The notes under the pieces are model-generated. The model had not been told where the DNA came from. It was given only the letters and a program-made list of their open reading frames with translations, and did no database searches. A stretch of DNA of 64,000 nt from Zygaena filipendulae. Its lineage: Eukaryota; Arthropoda; Insecta; Lepidoptera; Zygaenidae. The DNA is taken from positions 5,967,001-6,031,000 of the forward strand of contig OU015652.1 in NCBI GenBank assembly GCA_907165275.2. Reading direction: 5' to 3'. Positions 48,473 through 58,158 of the stretch are shown here, one piece after another; position 1 is the stretch's first letter, and each line of letters starts with the position of its first letter. The position numbers and the translations under genes were made by a program.

Positions 48473-50050
48473 CACTCGGTTCCAAAAATAACGGGTCAGT
48501 AACATGAACCCTAATATCTCGCGAACTACGTATGATATCTTAATGAAACGAAAACTGTTCAATAAAGCATTTAATGGTACAGAAAAATAATAAATTGGTG
48601 TACTTACATTAACTTAAAAAAGGTTTACTTAAATTAATTAAAATTAAAAAACTTAAACACTATCTTTTTCATAAAATTAAAATTTATTAAAATCATTTTT
48701 TTCTTTGTTTTTACTCTTTTTTTTCATTTTAATATTTTGTATTGCCTCCACGAGCTCTTCTCACAGCTTCCAGGCGATTAGGCATGCTGTTTACTAAATT
48801 TCGGAGCCGGTTTTAAGGAATGCCATCCCATTCCTCCACCAGTGCTTGTCTGAGCTCGGCAAGCGTAATTGGCGGAGGATTTCGGCGCTTCACACATCGT
48901 TCAAGCTCGTCCCAGGCGTGCTCGATGGGATTAAGGTCTGGGCTTCGTGCTGGCCACTGCATTAGCTCGATACCGACATCTTGAAGGTAATCATGCACGA
49001 TTCTGGCGGTATGGGGACGTGCGTTATCATACATCAATATGCCATCCCGGTTCATTCTAGCCATGAAAGGTCCCACATGTTCATTGAGGATCTCGCCCAC
49101 GTATCTCTCTGCAGTTAGTGTTCCATTTTGAATAAGTACCAGCTCGGTGCGAGCCTCGGCAGATATCCCAGCCCAAACCAATACTGAGCCTCCGCCGTAC
49201 GGCACTTTTTCTTCTATACATTGTTGACGAAAGCGCTCCCCTGGTCTTCTGTACACCAACTGCCTTCCATCATGTTTAAAAAGCATGAATTTTGACTCAT
49301 TCGTGAACATTACCCTAGACCAATCGTCCAGTGTCCAATACAAGTGCTCACGCACGTATCTCTGTCTTGCAATCCTATGATGCCGTTCCAGTTTTGGGCC
49401 GTTTCCGGGCCTCATTGGCTTTAAGTTTGCTTCAGCAAGACGTCTCCTCACTGTTTGTGCACTTAAGTTGCCTCCTCCAAAGCGCATAAAGTGAGTTTTC
49501 AGATTTACTGAAGTTTGAAACGGTTTCGGAGCATTGTGGACACAATGAATCTGTCTTCTCTGGCCGTTGTACATCTTGGCCGGCCATTTCCTGGTCTCTG
49601 GAGATGGGATCCGGTCTCTTGGTACCGCTGGACTACCCGCTGAACAGTCGACAAAGATACACCAATGTGTCTAGCTGTTTTTCGCTGGCTCCGCCCAAGT
49701 TACAGTAAAGTCAGGATCCTGGTACATTCCTCCAAGGTGACTGCCATGTTTGACCTCACAGAATAGTTTTAAGTAGTCGTGTAAGACGTTTACAATATTT
49801 TTCATGTGAAAGAATAAAAATGGAATGATACCGCAATGACATAAAACAGTAATTAGATTTTCGAAAATTTTAATTTTTTCAAATTTAGTTTTTTCTACAG
49901 AAATTTTCTTTAACAGACAGTATAAAAAATACTTCACAAGAAACGCAACTAAAGATTCTTTATTCTGTTTTTTATTTCAATGATCTAGCTCGTACAGTTC
50001 TGGAGATATCTTAACTTTTGTGACCGACCCGTTATTTTTGGAACCGAGTG
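48473..50050 (-). mobile_element. Full-length Tc1-like transposon
   Basis: 1578 bp between TA target duplications (48471-48472, 50051-50052). Perfect 25-bp terminal inverted repeats start CACTCGGTTCCAAAAATAAC; imperfect inverted homology continues further in. It carries one transposase gene on the minus strand, now inactive. Length and structure are typical of Tc1-family elements. Confidence 0.93.
48729..49747 (-). pseudogene. Inactivated Tc1-like transposase (DD34E)
   Basis: Cut-and-paste DDE transposase of the Tc1 family. The N-terminal helix-turn-helix region starts at the ATG at 49747 (MAVTLEECTRIL, then RSQRKTARHIGVSLSTVQRV) and is broken by a stop at 49702-49700. A frameshift between about 49574 and 49505 moves the main body to another frame. 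The catalytic core then reads VMFTNESKF, where the first Asp is Asn; LMYDNARPHTA keeps the second Asp; SPDLNPIEHAWDEL keeps the Glu 34 residues further (DD34E spacing). A TAA at 48815-48813 cuts off a conserved tail (RLRNLVNSMPNRLEAVRRAR) that continues in frame to 48729. With two stops, one frameshift and a lost catalytic Asp, it is certainly non-functional. Confidence 0.93.
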
Positions 50051-50052
50051 TA

Positions 50053-51039
50053 GTTCACATCCCCATTACTAATAACATATCGCGTACACGATATATCCGC
50101 TGAACTTATTTGTTTATTTATTTATTTGAGAAACACATGGTAGGTAAGTACATTAAGAGTTTTCTTATAATATGTAGTTGTATGAACATATAATATCCAG
50201 TTAGTCCCTTAGGCTACTGAATTAAATTAAACTGCATGTAAATAGGTATGTTTTGGCTCAACATACACAATTTTTTATTGCGATACATCAAAGGCAGCAC
50301 TTGAAACGCAAGTGAAACCGCAGAAAAAACGCAAAACTGCCACTTACTCAAAAAAAGTCACAATTACCTACCTACCTACACATACACAAGTAATATAATA
50401 ATATTGAAATAATATATTCATATTATGTAAATAGTTGTTTACTTTGTAAATCTCACTGACTCAAGAGAATTTTTTTTAGTACCTAGTGCTGTCGGTCTAG
50501 TGATTAGGACTCCCTGGCTGTTACACCATAATTGTGTCCACGGTTCGATTCCTTCGTCAGAGTAATAAACAATTGTGCATACCCTGAGGTTCGGTATTTC
50601 ATACGTGAAATTAGTATTTATTTTATTGTAGTTTATTTAAGAAATAAACAGATAAATACAATAATAACGCTTAAAAATTACGTAAATTGGGTATTTACAA
50701 AAAAAATATAGTATTTTATCAATCACCCATACCTAGTAGGTACTTATATTATTTATGCAAAATATCATATTTATCTTATGCAAATAAATGATTATTATTA
50801 TTATTTAAAAGCTGTGCTTAGTTTGAGACCAGGTGGCAATGTGATATTGTGATTTAATCAATGGAAGGATTTAATAGAAGAAAAAATAGGCCACCAGGCT
50901 ATTAGGTATCATTGAAGTAATAACTTCAATAAAATACAATAACGTAAATCTATTTGCGTACCTACTTACAGATTTCAATAAACGTCATTGTTGAAACTTT
51001 AGAAAGTCCTGCTTATTTAGTTAAAACGTAAATGGACTG
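50053..51039. other. Noncoding with a tRNA-like patch
   Basis: AT-rich DNA. TTTATTTATTTATTTG near 50107 may be a retro tail. The tRNA-like patch at 50487-50560 is listed separately. Confidence 0.45.
50487..50560 (+). repeat. tRNA-derived SINE head or tRNA pseudogene
   Basis: A-box-like GTCTAGTGATTAGGACT and B-box GGTTCGATTCC are correctly spaced for a tRNA, with an anticodon-like arm between (CTGGCTGTTACACCATA). The acceptor stem does not pair, so it is not a functional tRNA. More likely the promoter head of a SINE. Confidence 0.5.
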
Positions 51040-51237
51040 AGGACTATTTCGGTGCGTAATTCGTGCGTGGTGCAGTGCCGAGTGGGCATAGTGCAGCAGG
51101 ACAGCCTGCAGCGGGGACAGCCGCGGAGACAGCAGCTGGGGACGGGGACGTGAATGGCCTCCGCAACTGCAGCCGGGCCGTGCTAGATCGATCCGCCCGA
51201 TCCACCCGATCCGCCCACACCGGCGCACCTCACGTCA
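51040..51237 (+). other. GC-rich candidate 5' exon ending at a strong splice donor
   Basis: About 200 bp GC-rich island ending TCA|GTAAGTG. One frame is open from about 51063 through the donor (GAVPSGHSAAGQPAAGTAAE...), but it lacks an ATG and has a stop just upstream, so a 5'UTR exon is the more likely reading. No downstream acceptor exon was found in the window. Confidence 0.3.
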
Positions 51238-52658
51238 GTAAGTGATTGCAGTTTTGTGCGAACATATTTTTTTAACTTTTTTTTTATGAATATCGAGTAG
51301 GTTACCTTAATTTCACGTCTGCATAAAAATATTGTTATAGGTTGTTATGGGTACAGTTTCAGTAAAACAAGGATTTGATGAACAGAATTGGTTTACCTAT
51401 TGGAAGCGCCAGTGATTTGAAATTTTAGTAGGTATCTCGTAATGTGTAGATACTTCTAAGTGTACTCTTACATGGTAAACATTATATGGAAGCGTCTGTT
51501 AGTATGTACTATCAAGATCTCAAGATAATTGTTTTCTATTTAGCTTCGAAGGTTATTTGCATGCTAGCTATATAAGTACTAAGTAATGATAATAAAAACA
51601 AATTTAACTGTGGTATTTCTTTCAATGTTTTTAAGCCTTTAAGTAGGTACCTACTTAAAAAGTTAATGATGCAGTCTTATTATTACAAAACAATAGTTTT
51701 AGAATGTCTGTTTGTCTATCTGTGTATAGGTAGGTACCTACAAGCGCGAAAAATGTGTTGACGAAATTGAACAAGGTTTTAACAATTAAAGTCTAAAACC
51801 TTAAAATATATGGTAGGCTTTTTTTGATCGCATTCGGTTCAAGGAAAGAAGAGTACGAATCATAAAATTAAAGAATTTATGTACCTAAACTATAGAGCAC
51901 GGAACTAGGTATTAAATAAAATCTTTTTCTTTATGACTATTTCAATAATCAAGTTACCTACTCAATTTATTTCATGATCCTTTTACTTGTTTATCGCATT
52001 ACGTGTTCATTCATTTTGTCTTTAATATTAAAGCTAAGCAGCCCTAGTCTGCAACTCACCTAATTAAGTTTCCATGGTTACAACGGAGAAGAGACTTATT
52101 TGTTTTTCTAACTAACCCCGTAATAGGTACAACTTGTTTTTACTTCAATGATCTTTAAAATTGAAACAGCTGGGTTGGTAAGGTTAATCAATATCAAAGG
52201 GCATTACTTACTGACTAGCGACTAAAAATGAAACCCACAATATTACCAGTATATTTACAGACTAAAAGTAAATTATTGCAAATAAAAAAGTTTTTAAAAA
52301 TTGTTAACAAAAATGTGTAAACTCAAACATTAGGCGAAGCAAGTCATTCTTAAAAATAACTGATATTATGCCCTTCTGCGTCGTCATTAAAAACATGATT
52401 TATCCGTTTCACGTTGATGTTCCGTAAATATTTTTACGGAACGTTGTGTTTTGTAGAATATGTATGCACAATTTTTTAATCTGAAATTATAACTGTGAGT
52501 TTCATATTAAATATATGAAAAAAAAACTGAGGAAAATTATAATATCTATCACCTAAAAAGTCTATTTTTTTTTATTTATCTGTCTTTCTCTCTTTCCATA
52601 TTTGTATAATATGCTCATCAAACGGAATCGAACCGGATTTTCACAGTTGCCTCACTTA
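51238..52658. other. Noncoding, nothing recognised
   Basis: AT-rich, consistent with intron or intergenic DNA. Confidence 0.4.
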
Positions 52659-53372
52659 CGGCCGCACTCAGAGTCTTTAATGATTACTTAGTTAAGAGAA
52701 TCACTCCGATCCGAGACGCGTCGCGAGTAGGTATTTGCAAAAAGTCTATCTGTTTCATGCCGCTCTGCTACCGTGCGATGCGTGCGATAGAGAGACTAGA
52801 GGCGAGTGCCTAATTTTTCCTTCTGAAATATTGTTTCGGGCCAAACCTTTTCTACCCCCCTAAACCTTCACTAAATGAGACAATTTTGGTGTCATTCGAT
52901 TCAGTACACCTTAATCTAGGGCTGTACGTTTTTCTAATTTAGTAATTCAGTTTAGTTTAACTTTAATAAATTAAAAAACTCGAGGAAGATTTTTTGTAAA
53001 AAATATGGATATTGAGATGCTAATAACTTTTGTTATAAGCAATATTTCTTTAAAATCAAAACGTACAGCCCTAGTTATCCAATACATCAATAACATGTAA
53101 AAAAATCATCAAAATTGGTCTATGTTTAAGGGGAGATAAACGGTTTGGCTTTTTGTATGAAAATTTGCACGCACACGATCGTCTTAAGTATGGATTTTTT
53201 CAAACAAAATTTCCGCAATCAGAGATGTTCAGTAAATTAATGTAAATTGGCATTTAATGAGATGTAACTTAATTAGTTAAATGCGAATTAACATTAATTA
53301 ATAAGCTTGTCTGATTGCGGCAGTTTTGTTTTAAAAATCTATACTTAACTAAGTCGACTCTGAGTGCGGCGG
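52659..53372. mobile_element. Palindromic MITE copy 2, split by an insertion
   Basis: Ends CGGCCGCACTCAGAGTC / GACTCTGAGTGCGGCGG match copies at 39339 and 55628, flanked by TTA on both sides. The left arm stops at TTAGTTAA and resumes near 53187 (TTAAGTATGGATTTT), so about 485 bp is inserted. Confidence 0.75.
52697..53187. mobile_element. TTAA-flanked insertion of unknown type
   Basis: Foreign segment within the palindromic MITE bounded by TTAA on both sides, the target of piggyBac-type elements. The ends (GAGAATCACTCC and ACACGATCGTC) do not form a convincing TIR. Inside, TAGGGCTGTACGTTTT and AAAACGTACAGCCCTA form an inverted pair around about 110 bp. Confidence 0.5.
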
Positions 53373-53398
53373 TTAACATGACTTTTTTTAACAAACCA

Positions 53399-53538
53399 TC
53401 CTTACATTACAAAACAAAGTTTTCCGCCGCGTCTGTCTATCTGTCTGACTACTACTAGCTTATACATCAGATTAACACATAGGGTACTTTTTATCCCGGA
53501 ATTCCCGCGGGAACTCTAAAACTACGGGGCACAACTAG
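53399..53538 (+). mobile_element. Short Lep1-like Helitron
   Basis: Starts TCCTTACATTAC after A, core GGGTACTTTTTATCCCGGAA, ends ACTACGGGGCACAA then CTAG before G. The hairpin is partly lost. Confidence 0.65.
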
Positions 53539-53640
53539 TGTATTATAATAATATCTTAGAGAAGTCAATTTGATTCTACTTATAATTCTCGTACCTATCT
53601 ATAAATGAAACTTTGCATGTATGTATAATTATATATTTTA

Positions 53641-53876
53641 CTAGCTGTCCCGCGCGGTTTCACCCGCGATAATTTCGAAGTTCCACGGAATTGTTCCATA
53701 CAAACTTTGCAACACCTTTTCATTCCCTTAGGGTTGAATTTTCGAAAATGCTTTCTTATCGGATACCTACGTCATACAAAGAACACGCCCTCCAAGTTTC
53801 AGGTCTCTACGATCAGCGGTTTAGGCTGCGCGTTGATCCATCAGTCATTCAGGACAAAGCATTTTATATATATAGA
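53641..53876 (-). mobile_element. Complete Helitron-like element, GTTTCAGGTCTCTA family
   Basis: Minus copy with CTAG, the CGCGCGGTTTCACCCGCG hairpin and 5' end TCTATATATATAAAATGC after A. Core CTCCAAGTTTCAGGTCTCTA is shared with the copy at 15473-15720. Confidence 0.8.
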
Positions 53877-55089
53877 TATCAGATGACAATGCAATATTAT
53901 TATGACATAGAGCTGATCTGATGGAGCCGGAAGAACGCCATGAGAAGTCCGTAATTAAACCACGCAACGCAAACCTAGGGTTTGCAAACCGGTTGCAGTT
54001 TGGGCTCGAGTTTGATCGGTCTTGACAAGGACTATGGTCCTATAGATGATTAGGTACGCTCTTTTTACTTCAATTTACTCTTATACTTTATTTATTGTTT
54101 TTTTTTACTATTTGGACTATTTTATAGCTTAAAGTTCCCACTACTGTCTCTTATTCTTAGGTAATAAGTTTATTTGAACAAAGAGAATACCTGCTGTTAA
54201 AAATATAATTCTAATTAGCTATAGAAGAGCGGGGTCTCCTAACACAGGTATCTATTGTTATACTTAAAAGGAGACCCCAGTCATGTTCTAGTTTACTTTA
54301 GTTACCTATTAAATAAACTGATTTATTTATTTATTTAAACTACGGCTGCGACAGAGTAGCTCCACCGAACTTCCAAATACCACAGAGCGGAGCCGCGGGC
54401 AGCAGCCAGTAAAATACAGAACATCAGACCCAGCCAATTACGACTCTTTAATTACTTTGGGACAGTTTATTGAAAGTTCAATACGTACAAATTGTATGTA
54501 GATATGTGCTAGTAGAATACTGCGAATGATAGCAAACCAATTAAAATCTTTAAGTTAATTAATTTTATTTTTGTACTTTTACAAAAATTTTAATCCATAT
54601 TTGACATAATACTTATTATATTATACAATCTACGTGTGTTTTGTACATTGAATATATTATCTACCAATGAATTAAAAATTAAGAAGTGGCGATAAATGAA
54701 CAGTAACGGAATACAAAAAGGAACTATAATGGGTATTGTCTATTTATATATAACACTAATCTCTGAAAATATTTAACGGTGTTTGATGTGATTTCACAAA
54801 TAAATTAAACTTAGCTTGCGGCAACATTTTGTTCATGGATTTGGTTTCTCCAAATAAATAAATTAACGAAATTGGATGTTTTTTTAAGAACGAAGAAAAT
54901 TTATCTCATAAAACAATATTTAATACCTAATTGTTTTTAATGTACACTCACTGAATCAACAAAAAACTTAGTTATTGCATTTTTATTTTTATTATTTTAA
55001 ACCTAAAACTCTTATTTATTATTACTATTACTTATTTAGTTTTTGAGATGAAAAACTCTCCTTTATAATTTCCTTCATTCATATACCTA
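53877..55089. other. Noncoding with one degenerate Helitron-like piece
   Basis: At about 54630-54840 a worn copy of the AAAGAGTAGAATC family (TTTGTACATTGAATATATTA) is visible. Two GGGGTCTCC/GGAGACCCC words near 54231 and 54271 form a small inverted pair. No gene. Confidence 0.4.
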
Positions 55090-55380
55090 CCAGCTGTGCC
55101 CCGCGGTTTCACCCGCAGGAATTCCCGCAGGTAAGTACTCTAAAGTAGCCATATTTACTCTTTATAACATATTGTTAATCACCAGTAAAAATCACGTCAA
55201 CATTGGTCCAACCGCTTCGAAGATTCACTCGTGTGAGTTTCGCAATTCCCGCAGGATATATCAAGAACCTTTGCGGACGCAGGCAGAACAACCAAGTTTC
55301 ATCACAATCGGATCAATGGTTTAGAGACGCATAGAGGACAAACATATAAACATTATTTTTTATTTATACCTATTATAGGT
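55090..55380 (-). mobile_element. Helitron-like element, worn
   Basis: CCAGCTGTGCCCCGCGG start (CTAG changed to CCAG). Two copies of the GAATTCCCGCAGG block (near 55118 and 55246) suggest two overlapping or nested elements. Confidence 0.6.
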
Positions 55381-55430
55381 ATATCCTGTATATTACAATC
55401 TCAGGAAACTTATGACATTTGTATAGAGAA

Positions 55431-55478
55431 GTAAACCTTTTTAAATAATGTATAGGTACATTATTTAAAAAGGTTTAC
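55431..55478. repeat. Perfect 21-bp-arm hairpin
   Basis: GTAAACCTTTTTAAATAATG plus T, loop ATAGGT, then the exact inverse ending at 55478. No mismatches. Confidence 0.9.
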
Positions 55479-55627
55479 GGTATATATTAAGATTTAAAAT
55501 AAATTATATCGATATCATTATAATATCATAATATCAATTATCTAAAAATATATATTCACGAGTTTCATCAGATAGGCAGATATTTTTTGTAATCGTAAAA
55601 ATCGCTCATGTCACGCTATGACCCTTA

Positions 55628-55869
55628 CCGTCGCACTCAGAGTCAAGTTTAATGATTACTTAGTTAAGTATAGATTTTAAAAACAAAACTGCTGCAATCA
55701 GAGACGTTCAGTAAATTAATGTTAATTGGCATTTAACTAATTAAGTTACATCTCATTAAATGCCAATTAACATTAATTTACTGAACGTCTCTGATTGCGG
55801 CAGTTTTGTTTAAACTATACTTAACTAAGTAATCATTAAACTTGACTCTGGGTGCGGCGGTGAGTGCGG
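55628..55869. mobile_element. Palindromic MITE copy 3
   Basis: Foldback element flanked by TTA on both sides. Inner arms (TCAGTAAATTAATGTTAATT and inverse) match perfectly. The loop is opposite in orientation to copy 1, i.e. inserted the other way round. The right end carries a duplicated GAGTGCGGC unit. Confidence 0.78.
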
Positions 55870-56595
55870 CCGTTAGCTATTGAGTAGTGCTAATAGATTA
55901 CTTATCATGACTCGTTATGGTTAAAAAATCGTACTTCTTAGTATCTCAAACGCTAGTTGAGAGTACTTTTGGGAATCAGTTAATGTTATAAGTAAGGTAC
56001 TTATTGTCGTGAACACTTTGCTACGCTTTCAATTTAGTTGTCTCTTTCTGACTCATCCAAAAAGCAAGCTTTCCTTTATTTATGAAACTTTTTATTTATA
56101 TTGGATATATTATATATATTAAAGAAAAGATTGAATAAGCTTAACAATTATTCTTTATTAAAGTTTCTTTGAACTGTCTTCATAGCCATACCTACCATTT
56201 TATTTTTAAAGAACATTATATTAAAGAATAACTCCGCTATTTTTCTTTGGCTTCTATTGTGAATTTATTATTGAGCTTTCTCTATCACTGACGAGATTTC
56301 GCTGAATACTTTAACAATAACAGTATTATATTATCTGTGACAGTAAATTGTATTAAGCAATAATGCATGGTTTGTGAACGCATAGGCTTAGTTAGTGGTC
56401 TATAATTTTGGTGTCTGTCACAGGCAATTTGTATAATCAATTTGTTTTTTTTACTACCGAATACAAGTTGTCCTGGCGACACCGTTTTTATATGGTAAAT
56501 AAAATATGTTAACCACACATACAAACATTTTGATAAAATAGTAGTAACCAAAGGCCAGTTGGAATAGTATTATGTGAGCAGACAATAAAAATCTA
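55870..56595. other. Noncoding, nothing recognised
   Basis: AT-rich stretch. A minus-strand frame at 56285-56551 is low complexity and resembles no known family. Confidence 0.4.
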
Positions 56596-56617
56596 GTCTA
56601 GACTCTAGAGTCTAGAC
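56596..56617. repeat. Perfect 22-bp palindrome
   Basis: Self-complementary with no loop, built of TCTAGA/CTAGAG words (GTCTAGACTCT then its inverse), directly before the candidate exon at 56628. Confidence 0.9.
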
Positions 56618-56627
56618 AATACTACAG

Positions 56628-56699
56628 AACGCGTTGGCGATCTCCATGCAACAGGCGAGCGCCTGCTACGGCTCCTCCGCGCGCGTCCACCAGCGCTAA
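56628..56699 (+). CDS. Candidate orphan exon, unknown gene
   Basis: After ACTACAG, a plausible acceptor, 23 codons with high third-position GC read NALAISMQQASACYGSSARV and end in TAA, where a Helitron begins. Composition is unlike the AT-rich flanks. The ALAISM-A-YG pattern faintly recalls the start of ABC transporter nucleotide-binding domains, but that is only suggestive. It might be a coding exon cut by the Helitron. Confidence 0.22.
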   Translation, partial: NALAISMQQASACYGSSARVHQR

Positions 56700-56995
56700 T
56701 AAAAGTGTCTGTTTGTAATTTCAAATTAACAGCTTTTCACTAAATGCATACGAAAGTATTTACGGTAGGTACCTAGTAACATAAAAAAAAAAAACATTTT
56801 TTTTTTTCTCCGTCTGTCTGTCGGTTTGTCTGTCTGTTTATTTCGGGTAATCTCTGAAACAGCTGCAGGACCGATTTTAACGGGACTTTCACTCGCAGAT
56901 AACTGATGTTATAAGGAGTAACTTAGGCCACTTCTTATCGGAATTCCCGCGGGGTTTCTGAAATTAATTCAAGCGAAACCGCGGGGGACAGCTAG
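56699..56995 (+). mobile_element. Helitron-like element, TGTCTGTTTGTAATTTC family
   Basis: Plus copy with GTCTGTTTGTAATTTCAAAT at the 5' side, a GGTAATCTCTGAAACAGCTG core and 3' GCGAAACCGCGGGGGACAG, CTAG before T. Partner of 13697-13920. Confidence 0.8.
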
Positions 56996-58034
56996 TATTT
57001 AATAAAAACACCTCTGTTACAATATTAACACTGGCAGCTGTTTAAAAATTTAAAGTAATTTTACTTATCTATTTTATGGCATCCTTTTTATTATAAAAAA
57101 AATGCTGTATTTTTGAGTTGATTTGTAAGTGATATTATTTTAGTGTATACATATGTATATTCAAATGTAAACAAAAATATAAATGGTATGAGGTTTTTCA
57201 TAAAAATAAAATTTTGTCGCGTTTAAATTATGTTATCACTGCATCATGAATAATCTAGAATACCTACTTTAAAACTACCACAAATGATTTCTATACTTCA
57301 AATTCATTTATTACACTCTACAATATTTGTGTTAACGAAAATTTGGGCGTTTCGTAATAAAAGGTCTACGAGACGAAAATTTAGATGAATTTAAATCCAG
57401 TATCAATTTTGTTTTCAATGTAATAAAGGGTCGGAGCGTCCCCCGTAAATATTTGTAAAGAAAATATTTAATTTATTCGATTTCCGACACTGTACAAAAT
57501 ATTAGAAGAAACTCTTTAAGCTATTTTACGTAACAGTGAAGAAAGTTTCATGTCACAATATTATTTGTGAACGTTTATTGGATAGAGGTATAGCCAAAGG
57601 TCAGCAAGCTTATAAGCTTATTCGGTGTTATTGTTAATATTTGTTAAGCAAAGTAAATACCTAACAAATGTTTTTCCCTTAGGTAATATACCAAAATGGA
57701 CCATTACCGGCAAAAGTAGGAGTTTTCGACTCGTTGGCATTATCCCGAACCGGTTTGTTATCATTCGTATAGGTAGGTATACTAAGAGCTCCGAGTAATA
57801 ATATAAACTACGTCTAAGAGTAGAGTAGAGTACACGCTGTTACATACCTACATTAAGATATTTTTTAGAGCTGCTATGTAGAGCCGTTATTGAAAATTTC
57901 TAAACTTTAAAAAGACGTAATAAATTTATAAACTTGAAATTTTAAAATCACGCAGAAGCCGTAATTTCTTTACCAAAAAATTCCGTAATCGAGATGACTG
58001 TTTTTATAAACTTTTCGGTCGGTTTACGTACAAA
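56996..58034. other. Noncoding, nothing recognised
   Basis: AT-rich; no gene or element boundary seen. Confidence 0.4.
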
Positions 58035-58158
58035 CTGACCATCGCGATTTCACTCGCGTTCCCGAGGTGTTTTCGGGATGCTAAATTTCATGACCATAGG
58101 TTGAGGCGTGAAAAGTTAAGAAAAAGAGTTGCTTTCGCATTTTTAAAATTAGTAAGGA
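58035..58158 (-). mobile_element. Degenerate Lep1-like Helitron
   Basis: CGATTTCACTCGCGTTCCCG core, then ATTTCATGACCATAGGTTGA, ending AAAATTAGTAAGGA before T, the inverse of a TCCTTACTAAT 5' end. The 3' CTAG is lost. Confidence 0.62.

Noticed and set aside
50487..50560. Functional tRNA gene
   Set aside because: A and B boxes are present but the acceptor stem does not pair, so a SINE head or pseudogene is more likely.
55628..55869. Loop of the palindromic MITE inverted relative to the copy at 39339, as if flipped by recombination
   Set aside because: Because the arms are almost fully self-complementary, insertion in the opposite orientation gives the same picture; no special event is needed.
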